NCBI GenBank assembly: GCA_002697665.2
Contig: NZXA02000029.1
Location: 30,320-47,226 of the forward strand
Length of the DNA stretch: 16,907 bases
Direction: 5' to 3'
Source of the DNA: a bacterium
GTDB lineage: Bacteria > Desulfobacterota_D > UBA1144
This document shows, piece by piece, positions 1 through 7,210 of this stretch. Both the position numbers and the translations under genes were made by a program. A model generated the notes under the pieces. That model was not told the origin of the DNA. It ran no database searches and was given only the letters and a program-made list of their open reading frames with translations. Positions within the stretch are counted from its first letter, which is position 1. Each line of letters begins with the position of its first letter.

Positions 1-69
1 CAATTTGAAGAAACTAATGTTGGTGGAAAAAAACTTTCTTTATCAGCATCAGTATATTGGTTTTGTTGA
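1..69 (+). CDS. 3' end of an unidentified gene (partial)
   Basis: Reading frame 1 is open from the left edge for 22 codons and stops at TGA (67-69). The tail ends LSLSASVYWFC. Its alternating hydrophobic and polar residues with aromatics near the end resemble the last strand of an outer-membrane beta-barrel, but a 22-residue fragment cannot prove this. It would run tail-to-tail with the minus-strand gene ending at 100. The rest of the gene lies outside the window. Chance openness over 22 codons is quite possible, so confidence is low. Confidence 0.35.
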   Translation, partial: QFEETNVGGKKLSLSASVYWFC

Positions 70-99
70 GACTCAAATTTTATATATTTTTTACTCAAT

Positions 100-642
100 T
101 TATTTAGCCGTTATCATGTATATGCAATTATTTATTGCATCTAGTCCATCGGCTTTGAAAAAATTATAATAAAAATATCGGCTAGAGTCTGAATTCCAGA
201 CTAATTTATAACTAATTGTATTATTTTCTTTTTTAGCATAATGTTTACCATTCTGACCCAATGAGAAATATTCTAGTTTTTTACAATTTTTTGAGCCTGT
301 TGACATGTAACCAATCATTTCAACATTTCCATTATCTTTTATAGCAAAAACATTTTTTATATTACCAATATTCTCAAGTGTTGTAGGTTTTGAATCAAAG
401 ATATAGTCACCAGGTAATACTTCATTTAAAATTTGAGTTTCTTTTACAGTTGGTTCGCTTATATTGTCTAATGATATTTGTGAACCAATAGATGTACCAT
501 CAATTATATTTTTCTTGTTAGGGATAATATCATGATTAGAATTTTTATTAGTATAAATTAAAGAAACAATAACTATTAATAGGATGTAAAGTATAGGTGT
601 TGTAGCCCATTTGTATTCTCGAATTAAGTATTTTAATTTCAT
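100..642 (-). CDS. Hypothetical protein with N-terminal membrane anchor
   Basis: A 180-residue protein I do not recognise. Residues about 1-12 are basic (MKLKYLIREYKW). Residues about 15-32 form one hydrophobic helix, and a hydrophilic Asn/Lys/Ser-rich region follows. This suggests a single-pass anchor with the bulk in the periplasm. The C-terminal half (about 75-180) is rich in Tyr, Asn and Gly and looks folded rather than repetitive. There is no lipobox and no catalytic motif I know. The ATG lies 12 nt after the stop of the cyclophilin gene and has a good Shine-Dalgarno (AGGAGAG) in that gap, so the two genes very probably share a transcript. Function unknown; the open frame and ribosome site make it a real gene. 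Confidence 0.7.
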   Translation of the reverse strand: MKLKYLIREYKWATTPILYILLIVIVSLIYTNKNSNHDIIPNKKNIIDGTSIGSQISLDNISEPTVKETQILNEVLPGDYIFDSKPTTLENIGNIKNVFAIKDNGNVEMIGYMSTGSKNCKKLEYFSLGQNGKHYAKKENNTISYKLVWNSDSSRYFYYNFFKADGLDAINNCIYMITAK

Positions 643-654
643 CAGATCTCTCTC

Positions 655-1122
655 CTACTCTTTAACAGGTCTTACACTAATCATTTTATCAGGATTTTCA
701 ACAATTCCACTCTGATCTGTTCCTTTTTTTAAAGAATCAACAAACTCCATTCCCTCAACTACTTCACCCCAAATTGTATATTGCCCATCGAGCCAACTAG
801 CATCATTATAGCAAATAAAAAACTGTGAATTTGCGCTGTTTGGATCGCTCGAGCGCGCCATTGATGCTACCCCTCTTGTATGTTTCTCATTGCTAAACTC
901 CTGCTTTAAATTTGGCTTATCCGAAGATCCGGTTCCTGTCCCTGTAGGATCACCTGTCTGAGCCATGAAATCAGGAATTACTCGGTGAAACACAACCCCA
1001 TCATAAAAACCTTCTTCCGCTAGTTCTACTATTCTTTTCACATGATTTGGTGCTAAGTCTGGTCTAAGTTTGATTTTTACATTCCCTGTTTCAAGTTCAA
1101 TTATGATATGTGAATAATCCAT
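655..1122 (-). CDS. ppiB: Peptidyl-prolyl cis-trans isomerase, cyclophilin type
   Basis: Catalyses cis-trans isomerisation of X-Pro bonds during protein folding. The 155 residues are one cyclophilin domain with little else. The active-site block FHRVIPDFMAQTGD (45-58) carries the key Arg47, Phe52, Met53 and Gln55. SQFFICYNDASWLDGQYT (99-116) carries Phe102 and the cyclosporin-contacting Trp110. Tyr115 replaces the His of human cyclophilin A, as is common in bacteria. No signal peptide is visible, so it is probably cytoplasmic. The pattern LRPDLAP plus DGQYTIWGEVVEGM resembles alphaproteobacterial PpiB proteins from memory. Start: ATG at 1122 preceded by GAGGTAG at about 4 nt. It is divergent from the ethylmalonyl-CoA pathway operon across 160 nt and is followed closely by the hypothetical membrane gene. 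The exact symbol (ppiA or ppiB) is less certain than the family. Confidence 0.95.
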   Translation of the reverse strand: MDYSHIIIELETGNVKIKLRPDLAPNHVKRIVELAEEGFYDGVVFHRVIPDFMAQTGDPTGTGTGSSDKPNLKQEFSNEKHTRGVASMARSSDPNSANSQFFICYNDASWLDGQYTIWGEVVEGMEFVDSLKKGTDQSGIVENPDKMISVRPVKE

Positions 1123-1192
1123 TTCTACCTCTTTGTAATAAATTGATAATTAAATATATATTTTTTTCACACATTTTAAAAGGCTTAATTCG

Positions 1193-1221
1193 CTTTAATT
1201 TAGCGTATACCATAGTATAAT
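1193..1221 (+). promoter_or_regulatory. Candidate sigma70 promoter of the mcd-mcl-ecm operon
   Basis: A perfect -10 hexamer TATAAT (1216-1221) sits 62 nt before the mcd ATG. The matching -35 region (CTTTAA, 1193-1198, 17-nt spacer) is a poor match to TTGACA, so activation by a regulator is possible. In so AT-rich a region a TATAAT can occur by chance. No cobalamin riboswitch-like structure was recognised here. Confidence 0.35.
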
Positions 1222-1228
1222 TATTTTA

Positions 1229-1244
1229 TAAGGTCGCACCCTTA
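1229..1244. promoter_or_regulatory. Short inverted repeat just downstream of the putative -10 box
   Basis: TAAGG (1229-1233) and CCTTA (1240-1244) are perfect 5-bp arms around a 6-nt GC-richer spacer (TCGCAC). It would cover the expected transcription start of the mcd operon, a typical repressor position. It could also be a weak 5'-UTR hairpin. Short arms, so the call is tentative. Confidence 0.25.
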
Positions 1245-1282
1245 GATGACTTATTAAATATTTTAATTTTGGAGGTCTTAAT

Positions 1283-2449
1283 ATGTCTTTTATTACGGAT
1301 GATCACGAAGAATTTAGATCGGCTGTCAGAAAATTTACAGATGAGGAAATAGTTCCCATTGCTGCAGATATAGATTCATACAAATATCCTGATATTCCCC
1401 AAGAAATTATCAAAAAAATGGCAGAACAAGGTTATTTTGGTGTTATTTTTCCTGAGGAATATGACGGTTTAGGTCTTGATTATATAACACTATCAATAGT
1501 TTCCGAGGAACTTAGTAAGGGCTTATTAAGTGTAGGGAGCGTCATGACTAGAGGAATTTTAACAGGAACTTTATTGTTGGCTCATGGCACAGAAGACCAA
1601 AAAAAACGCTTTTTACCGGGAATTGCTACAGGAGAATTAATGACAGCAGCTGCATTTACTGAACCAGATTTTGGTTCTGATTCAGGTGGAATGATAACAA
1701 AAGCTACAAAAGTTGATGGTGGTTACATTTTAAATGGATCTAAAGCATGGTGTACATTTGCAAATAGAGCAAATTATTTAACCGTTTTAGCAAGAACTGA
1801 TTCGGATTTAACTAAAAGACATAAAGGGCTAAGTATATTTATGGTTGAGAAAGAGCCTGGGGAAGACATTATTCATCCAAATATAAAAGGCGAGCCTATT
1901 CCTACTGTCGGATATCATGGTATGAAGTCATATAATTTATCTTTAGAAGATGTTTTTGTACCCGAGGAAAATTTAATAGGAACTGAAGAAAATAGAGGTT
2001 TTTATCAACTTATGGAAACTTACGAAGCCGCTAGACTTCAAACTGCTGCGAGAGCTGTTGGGGTTGCACAAGCTGCTTTTGATTTTGCTCTACAATATTC
2101 AAAAGAAAGAGAGCAATTTGGTAAACCTATTTCTGAGCATCAGGCAATTAGAATGAAATTATCTGAAATGGCAACTGAATTAGAAGCTGCAAGGCAATTA
2201 GTTTATTATGCCGCTTCAATGAAAGATTCTGGTAAAAGATGTGATTTAGAAGCTGGTATGGCAAAAATAAAATCTGCAAAAGCGGGTGAATATGTAACCA
2301 GAGAAGCAATGCAAATACTCGGTGGATATGGATATTCGAAAGAATTTCCTGTAGAAAGATTCTGGAGAGATGCTAGAGTAATCAGTATTTTTGAAGGTAC
2401 TAGCGAGATCCAGCATGAGGTAATAGCGAAATCTTTGTTAAGTAAATAG
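1283..2449 (+). CDS. mcd: Acyl-CoA dehydrogenase, probably (2S)-methylsuccinyl-CoA dehydrogenase
   Basis: FAD enzyme of the acyl-CoA dehydrogenase family. The proposed reaction is methylsuccinyl-CoA to mesaconyl-CoA in the ethylmalonyl-CoA pathway, with electrons passing to ETF. Family marks: FTEPDFGSDSGG (from residue 125), the central beta-domain block GYHGMKSYNLSLEDVFVPEE, the CoA/FAD block ARLQTAARAVGVAQAA, and FEGTSEIQ near the C-terminus, where Glu371 is the usual catalytic base. The stretches YHGMKSYNL, YQLMETYEAARLQTAARAVGVAQ and GKRCDLEAGMAK closely resemble Mcd proteins as I remember them, and ecm two genes downstream supports the assignment. At 388 residues it is the bare catalytic module. 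Characterised Mcd proteins, from memory about 550 residues, carry an N-terminal extension absent here. Start: ATG with GGAGGT 6 nt upstream. A general short-chain acyl-CoA dehydrogenase remains possible. Confidence 0.82.
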   Translation: MSFITDDHEEFRSAVRKFTDEEIVPIAADIDSYKYPDIPQEIIKKMAEQGYFGVIFPEEYDGLGLDYITLSIVSEELSKGLLSVGSVMTRGILTGTLLLAHGTEDQKKRFLPGIATGELMTAAAFTEPDFGSDSGGMITKATKVDGGYILNGSKAWCTFANRANYLTVLARTDSDLTKRHKGLSIFMVEKEPGEDIIHPNIKGEPIPTVGYHGMKSYNLSLEDVFVPEENLIGTEENRGFYQLMETYEAARLQTAARAVGVAQAAFDFALQYSKEREQFGKPISEHQAIRMKLSEMATELEAARQLVYYAASMKDSGKRCDLEAGMAKIKSAKAGEYVTREAMQILGGYGYSKEFPVERFWRDARVISIFEGTSEIQHEVIAKSLLSK

Positions 2450-2470
2450 TCAAAATTTAGGAGGAAAAAT

Positions 2471-3502
2471 ATGTTTGTATTAGATGGAGGAACTAGAGTT
2501 GTAGTACCAAGGACTGAATTGACCTATCCTGGTCATAATATGAAATTACATACAAATGCTGCAAGTGCGGAAAAAACACCTGTGGATCATGTAATGGCAG
2601 ATCTCGAAGATGCTTGTCCTTATGAATTTAAAGGTGATAAAAGTAGGGCCACAATGGTGGAAGCTTTAAACACGTTAGATTTTGGCAAAAAAGTAATAAC
2701 CGTAAGACCAAACAATATAAGATCAGAATTTTTCAGAGGCGATATGGAAGCAATACTTAGTGGTGCCGTTGATAAATTCCATGGGATAATAATTCCAAAG
2801 TGTAATGGTCCTGAGGATGTCAAGCTCGTATCTGATACATTGGATGAATTAGAGAAAAAAAATGGATGGAAAACAAAGCTGGCTATTGAAGCTTTAATTG
2901 AAAGACCTGGAGCGCTTGAATCTGCACTTGATATGGCAAAAGCATCTCCTAGAATGGCTGGTTTAATTTTTGGAATTGCAGACTATACAGCCGAGCTGGG
3001 TGTGGATCCTAGCGCATGCTTAGATATACAAAATGAAGTTTTTTATTATGAAAAGAAAGCAGTCATAACTGCCGCCAAAGCTGCAGGTCTTCATGCAATT
3101 GATAATGTATATTTGGGCCTTTGGAGAAAAGATGACACTCCAGAGAGAATTAAAGAGGTTGAAGATGGATTAAGAAAAAAAGTTCAAGGATCTGCTTTAA
3201 TAGGAATGGATGGAACATGGGTTATTCATCCCCAACAAGCCGTAATTTCAAACGAAGCTTTTACACCTAATGAGGAGCAGGTTAAAGCTGCAAAACATCA
3301 GCTGGACTTTTACCATGAAATGGGTGGTGGATCAATGTTCGATCCTGAAACTGGTGAAATGATTGATGAGGCAACAGCAAAAATCGCGCTAATGAGGGTA
3401 TCTAAAGCATATCTTGCTGGTTTAGTCGATAAAGATTATCTTGATTCAATGGCTGAAAAAAGTAAGTCTATTACTGGCTATGATATACTAGGTAATAACT
3501 AG
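2471..3502 (+). CDS. HpcH/HpaI-aldolase (CitE-like) CoA-ester lyase, probably malyl/beta-methylmalyl-CoA lyase
   Basis: A 343-residue TIM-barrel lyase of the CitE/Mcl type. The likely role is cleavage of beta-methylmalyl-CoA to glyoxylate and propionyl-CoA, and possibly of malyl-CoA, finishing the pathway started by its neighbours. Visible marks: DLEDA (44-48), Arg79 in VRPNN, IIPK (107-110), the Mg2+ ligands Glu144 (ALIERPG) and Asp171 (GIADY), and GMDGTWVIHPQQ, the CoA-side block of this family. The N-terminus (TRVVVPRTELTYPGHNMKLH) and the region after Asp171 differ clearly from Rhodobacter-type Mcl1 as I recall it. It therefore belongs to another branch and the substrate is inferred from context. 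AGGAGG lies 6 nt before the ATG. The gap to the upstream gene is 21 nt, and ecm begins 4 nt after the stop. Citrate lyase beta or a malyl-CoA thioesterase are alternatives. Confidence 0.8.
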   Translation: MFVLDGGTRVVVPRTELTYPGHNMKLHTNAASAEKTPVDHVMADLEDACPYEFKGDKSRATMVEALNTLDFGKKVITVRPNNIRSEFFRGDMEAILSGAVDKFHGIIIPKCNGPEDVKLVSDTLDELEKKNGWKTKLAIEALIERPGALESALDMAKASPRMAGLIFGIADYTAELGVDPSACLDIQNEVFYYEKKAVITAAKAAGLHAIDNVYLGLWRKDDTPERIKEVEDGLRKKVQGSALIGMDGTWVIHPQQAVISNEAFTPNEEQVKAAKHQLDFYHEMGGGSMFDPETGEMIDEATAKIALMRVSKAYLAGLVDKDYLDSMAEKSKSITGYDILGNN

Positions 3503-3506
3503 TGCG

Positions 3507-5471
3507 ATGAGTGAAAAAAAACAAGACAGACCCTGGATAATGAGAACTTATGCAGGCCATACTACTGCTGAAGATACAAATAAGCTATTCAAAACTAATC
3601 TATCAAAAGGCCAAACGGGATTAAGTGTAGCTTTTGATTTGCCTACACAAACTGGCTATGACTCTGACCATGTCCTTGCAAGCGGTGAGGTCGGAAAAGT
3701 TGGCGTTCCTATTTCAAATCTTTCAGATATGGAAAAACTTTTTCACGATATTCCATTAGATAAAATGAATACGTCCATGACTATAAATTCTACAGCCGCA
3801 TGGCTCTTAGCATTATACTGCGGTGTGGCTACAAAAAACAACATTGATTTAAACCTTTTACAAGGCACAACTCAGAATGATTTACTCAAGGAATATCTCT
3901 CTCGAGGCACTTATATTTTTCCACCAAAAGAGTCTATAAAAATTATTTCCGATATGATTATATTTTGTTATAAAAATATACCGAAATGGAACCCAACAAA
4001 TATATGTAGCTATCATCTTCAAGAGGCAGGAGCAACTCCAGTTCAAGAATTAGCTTTTGCCCTATGTAATGCTATTTGTATTCTGGATTCTGTTAAAGAG
4101 TCCGGTCAAATTCCTGAGGATGATTTTCAAAAGGTTGTGGGAAGAATATCTTTTTTCGTAAATGCTGGAATCAGATTTATCGAAGAATTATGTAAGATGC
4201 GAGCATTTACTGAAATGTGGGAAGAAATATGTACAGATAGATATGGGGTAAAAGATCCTAAATATAAAAGATTTAGATATGGTGTTCAAGTTAATTCATT
4301 AGGACTTACTGCACAGCAGCCTGAAAATAATGTTGCAAGAATAATTATTGAAATGTTGGCGGTTACCCTCAGTAAAAGCTCAAGGGCCCGAGCCATCCAG
4401 CTACCTGGATGGAATGAAGCTCTAGGGCTACCGAGACCCTGGGACCAACAATGGTCACTTAGATTTCAACAAATATTGGCGTTTGAAACAGACCTGCTTG
4501 AATACGAAGATTTATTTGAAGGATCAAAAGTTATTGACGACAAAGTAAAGAATTTAAAAAAAGAAGCATATGAAGAAATTAAAAAAATTGACGATATGGG
4601 TGGTGCTGCTGTAGCACTAGAAAATGGATATATGAAAGAGGCTCTTGTAGCTTCACTATCTAGAAGATCTAAAGACATTGAGGATGGTATCAAAAAAGTT
4701 GTTGGTGTAAATTGCTATACAGAAACAGAGAATTCTGAATTAGGAGCAAATGAAGCTATACATAAAATTGACGAGGCCACTGTGACAAAAAAGATAGAAT
4801 CACTAATAAACTTTAAAAAAAATAGAGATAATAAGAAAGTTTCAGATTCTCTAGAAAAGTTAAAAGAATCAGTCGTAAATTCTCAAAATATAATGGATGC
4901 AACAATAGAATGTGTCATCAATGGAGTTACAACTGGTGAATGGGCTGAAAAATTAAGAGAAGTATTTGGTGAATATAGACCTCCTACTGGTACATCCATT
5001 TCGACAGGGTTAGATGACGATGAAATAAATAAAGTAAGATCTAAAGTGTCTAATGTTTCAGAAAAACTTGGAAGACCAATAAAAATATTAATAGGCAAGC
5101 CTGGTCTAGATGGTCATTCAAATGGAGCAGAGCAAATCGCTGTCAGAGCAAGAGATGTAGGAATGGAAGTAATTTATCATGGCATAAGGCTGACGCCTGA
5201 TGAAATTGTAAGTACTATTGAGCAAGAAAATGTAGATTTAGTAGGATTAAGTATATTGTCAGGATCTCATTTATCTATTGTCCCAAAAATTATGAATATG
5301 ATTAAAGAAAGAGGATTTGGAAATACGCCTTTAATTGTTGGAGGGATAATACCAGATGAAGATCATATAGTTCTTAAAGACAATGGTGTAAAAGCAGTTT
5401 ATACGCCTAAAGATTATTCATTAAATCAGATAATGACTGATTTTGCATCTCTTGTTGAAAAAAACATATAA
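3507..5471 (+). CDS. ecm: Ethylmalonyl-CoA mutase (coenzyme B12-dependent)
   Basis: Rearranges (2R)-ethylmalonyl-CoA to (2S)-methylsuccinyl-CoA using adenosylcobalamin. The 654 residues match the usual single-chain length. The N-terminal catalytic barrel opens with RPWIMRTYAGHTTAEDTN and contains GQTGLSVAFDLPTQTGYDSDH, EVGKVGVP, NICSYHLQEAGATPVQELA and NSLGLTAQQPENN. The PTQTGYDSDH and HLQEAGATP variants are what I remember as separating Ecm from methylmalonyl-CoA mutase, which has ATHRGYDSDH. The C-terminal B12 domain has the base-off motif DGHSNG, with Asp535, the cobalt-ligating His537 and Gly540, then SGSH and GGIIP. A charged linker lies between the two domains (about residues 425-470). 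Translation is probably coupled: the ATG is 4 nt after the lyase stop with only a weak ribosome site. The gene ends 3 nt from a convergent lipoprotein gene, with no visible terminator. An MCM-like mutase of other specificity is less likely. Confidence 0.93.
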   Translation: MSEKKQDRPWIMRTYAGHTTAEDTNKLFKTNLSKGQTGLSVAFDLPTQTGYDSDHVLASGEVGKVGVPISNLSDMEKLFHDIPLDKMNTSMTINSTAAWLLALYCGVATKNNIDLNLLQGTTQNDLLKEYLSRGTYIFPPKESIKIISDMIIFCYKNIPKWNPTNICSYHLQEAGATPVQELAFALCNAICILDSVKESGQIPEDDFQKVVGRISFFVNAGIRFIEELCKMRAFTEMWEEICTDRYGVKDPKYKRFRYGVQVNSLGLTAQQPENNVARIIIEMLAVTLSKSSRARAIQLPGWNEALGLPRPWDQQWSLRFQQILAFETDLLEYEDLFEGSKVIDDKVKNLKKEAYEEIKKIDDMGGAAVALENGYMKEALVASLSRRSKDIEDGIKKVVGVNCYTETENSELGANEAIHKIDEATVTKKIESLINFKKNRDNKKVSDSLEKLKESVVNSQNIMDATIECVINGVTTGEWAEKLREVFGEYRPPTGTSISTGLDDDEINKVRSKVSNVSEKLGRPIKILIGKPGLDGHSNGAEQIAVRARDVGMEVIYHGIRLTPDEIVSTIEQENVDLVGLSILSGSHLSIVPKIMNMIKERGFGNTPLIVGGIIPDEDHIVLKDNGVKAVYTPKDYSLNQIMTDFASLVEKNI

Positions 5472-5474
5472 ACA

Positions 5475-6137
5475 TTATCTTCTTCTATTTTTTCCATACC
5501 TAATTTCCTCTTCATAAGTTTGATATTGATCAATATACTTATCTTTAAATTCTTTAAATCTTCTAGATTCCTCCAAGGCTGAATTAACCTCGGATAAGAT
5601 GATTGTGTTAGATTCTTTATCAATAGATAAAAAGGTTTCAATCTCCCCTTTTTTCCATTCAAAAGTTTGATATGAATAAATTGTAGATTCAGACGAAGGT
5701 TCTGAATAAAAATCTACCAAAAAGGTATAAAGAATTGATGCTATTTCATCTAAGTTTGTTGAATTTAATGCATCAATAAAAATTTTAGAGGATAGAAAAT
5801 TACCATCAAAAAAGTCCACATTTGACTCAATCTGTTTATATGAAAATGCATTTCTCGTGTCTATCAAACTTCCTTTAATTATGTATAGTCTCAAATCTTT
5901 TTTTGAATCCCTTGATTCGGCATACTCAATTTTTTTATTGTCTAACTTTTTTTCTAATTTTCCACTTGAAATGGAAGAGTCAAAACCTGAGAAAAGTTGC
6001 TGTTGTACTAATTCGATTTTTTCTCCTTCATCTTCAGGCATAACCCAATCAGGTCTTTTATCCCAGGTATCAGAAACCCATGAACATGAAATTATATTAA
6101 TGCAAAATAGAATTACGATAACAATTTTAGGATTCAT
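5475..6137 (-). CDS. Putative lipoprotein of unknown function
   Basis: A 220-residue protein with a short basic N-terminus, a hydrophobic stretch (about 4-15) and a lipobox-like IISC, so the Cys near residue 18 would be lipidated and the protein anchored in the envelope. After it come an acidic Trp-containing segment (WVSDTWDKRPDWVMPEDEGE), a middle region of mixed charge, and a basic end (YGKNRRR). I recognise no domain. The ATG directly follows the stop of the small exported-protein gene (TAAATG), so translation is probably coupled. Divergently, 275 nt before its start, lies a TonB-like gene, which suggests an envelope role without showing one. The gene is convergent with ecm and only 3 nt from it. 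A 94-codon open frame on the opposite strand (5857-6141) is judged a shadow. Confidence 0.75.
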   Translation of the reverse strand: MNPKIVIVILFCINIISCSWVSDTWDKRPDWVMPEDEGEKIELVQQQLFSGFDSSISSGKLEKKLDNKKIEYAESRDSKKDLRLYIIKGSLIDTRNAFSYKQIESNVDFFDGNFLSSKIFIDALNSTNLDEIASILYTFLVDFYSEPSSESTIYSYQTFEWKKGEIETFLSIDKESNTIILSEVNSALEESRRFKEFKDKYIDQYQTYEEEIRYGKNRRR

Positions 6138-6377
6138 TTAATATCTATCTCTAGGAGTTCCAGGCTTATATATTTTTTCTTCTTTACTATTAATAGTTTT
6201 ATTATCAGACGAGTCTTCGCTTTTTTTTGTTAAATCCCTAACTCTAATATTTTCTGTATGATGTTTAATTTCTTTACCTTTTTTTCCATAATTCCAATTT
6301 TCTCTAGGAGAAGAAAAAGAATTCAGACTAAATATAATAAAAAAAAGTAAAAAAAGAGAAACCCTTGGAAAAAACAT
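6138..6377 (-). CDS. Small exported protein, unknown function
   Basis: 79 residues. A short Arg-containing start and a very hydrophobic Phe/Leu/Ile core (about 6-18) are followed by Asn-Ser-Phe-Ser-Ser, a plausible signal-peptidase site. The mature part would be only about 55 residues, highly charged (Lys, Glu, Asp, Ser) and probably disordered, ending KPGTPRDRY. There is no Cys, so it is not a lipoprotein. It is translated immediately ahead of the lipoprotein gene with a directly abutting stop and start (TAAATG), which is the best evidence that it is real. No clear Shine-Dalgarno precedes its ATG. Its start is 35 nt from the divergent TonB-like gene, so both promoters must share or overlap that region. 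Function not known. Confidence 0.6.
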   Translation of the reverse strand: MFFPRVSLFLLFFIIFSLNSFSSPRENWNYGKKGKEIKHHTENIRVRDLTKKSEDSSDNKTINSKEEKIYKPGTPRDRY

Positions 6378-6412
6378 CTATACTAATAATACATTTTATT
6401 GAGTTAAAATAA
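6378..6412. promoter_or_regulatory. Very short divergent intergenic region between exported-protein and TonB-like genes
   Basis: Thirty-five nearly pure A/T bases separate two divergent ATGs. Several -10-like strings occur (for example TATACT at 6379-6384), but there is no room for two full non-overlapping promoters. At least one -35 element would lie inside the opposite gene. No operator-like repeat is visible. The call rests on gene geometry rather than on a convincing promoter. Confidence 0.3.
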
Positions 6413-7210
6413 ATGAAGAATTTACTTAAAAAAATTAGAAAGGATTTCTTTTTATTTCTTTCCATAATAATACATTTGCTTGTATTTGCAATTGCCATAG
6501 TGCTCTCAGATTTTGAATTTAAATACAAAAAACCTTTAAAATATATCGAAATTACTGAGATTATTCAAGATGAAAATGAAATCCTGAATGATTCAAATAA
6601 ATTTGCAACAAAAAATAATAAAACGGATAAAGAGTCCGCTCCAAAAAATAAAATTGATAATTTCGAAAAACCTCAGTTGGAAAATAAAAATTCTAAATTA
6701 TTTAAGAAAAATGAAAAGTCTAAGGATAAAGAAAAAAAGAAAAATACAGATGATTTAGGTGATTTACCTCAAAAGAAAAATGAACAAGTTGCAAAGGAGT
6801 CGAAAGATTCCATAGAATCTCAAGAAAGTATTTTTAAACCGAAAATCTCATCTAAAGATAGTTTGAAGAATGAGGAAACGGTTGATCTTAATACTAAAGA
6901 ATTCAAATATATTTCTTATTTCATTAAAATTAAAAGAAAGATAGAGATGGTTTGGTCTTACCCAAGAGAATCTTATTTAAAGGGTCATTCAGGAAAAGTT
7001 AGAGTTCTAATGTCTTTAAATAAAAGTGGTAAATTAGTGGATATAAGAATTTTAAATTCATCAGGATATGATTTATTAGATAATGAAGCTAAAGACTCTA
7101 TAATAGAAGCAGCACCTTATCCACCCTTTCCTAATTCATGGGGCAGTTTAGAAAAGCTTAATATTAGAGTTGCATTTTCATATGCGCTTGGTTCCTGGGG
7201 GTTTAGATAA
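6413..7210 (+). CDS. TonB-family energy transducer protein
   Basis: Transmits proton-motive-force energy from an inner-membrane ExbB/ExbD-type motor to outer-membrane transporters, or acts as a TonB-like TolA analogue. Domain order is typical. A basic N-terminus and one membrane helix (about 12-31) contain Ser17-x3-His21, the SxxxH signature of TonB anchors. A long, highly charged Lys/Glu/Asp/Asn linker (about 45-160) spans the periplasm. The C-terminal domain (about 165-260) has WSYPRESYLKGHSGKVRV, the repeated hydrophobic/polar strand SLNKSGKLVDIRIL, SSGYDLLDNEAKDSI and AAPYPPFP, all TonB-C landmarks. The linker lacks the Pro-rich (EP/KP) repeats of E. coli TonB, which is common in other phyla. 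No exbB or exbD lies nearby. The last 8 nt overlap the 3' end of purM on the other strand. Family sure; the specific partner is unknown. Confidence 0.85.
   Translation: MKNLLKKIRKDFFLFLSIIIHLLVFAIAIVLSDFEFKYKKPLKYIEITEIIQDENEILNDSNKFATKNNKTDKESAPKNKIDNFEKPQLENKNSKLFKKNEKSKDKEKKKNTDDLGDLPQKKNEQVAKESKDSIESQESIFKPKISSKDSLKNEETVDLNTKEFKYISYFIKIKRKIEMVWSYPRESYLKGHSGKVRVLMSLNKSGKLVDIRILNSSGYDLLDNEAKDSIIEAAPYPPFPNSWGSLEKLNIRVAFSYALGSWGFR

Noticed and set aside
1123..1282. Cobalamin riboswitch ahead of the B12-enzyme operon
   Set aside because: The gap is too short and lacks a B12-box-like conserved segment or a multi-stem structure by eye.
4466..5098. Minus-strand open frames within ecm (4466-4693, 4883-5098)
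   Set aside because: Low-complexity Ser/Leu/Phe translations opposite a strongly conserved enzyme; shadows.
3507..5471. Methylmalonyl-CoA mutase as the identity of the B12 enzyme
   Set aside because: The PTQTGYDSDH, EVGKVGVP and HLQEAGATP variants fit ethylmalonyl-CoA mutase better than MCM, and the neighbours fit the ethylmalonyl-CoA pathway.
5857..6141. 94-codon plus-strand open frame inside the lipoprotein gene
   Set aside because: It lies wholly opposite a frame with a lipobox and coupled start. Its Ser/Leu/Phe-rich content is what a complement of Lys/Glu/Asp codons gives, and it has no ribosome site.
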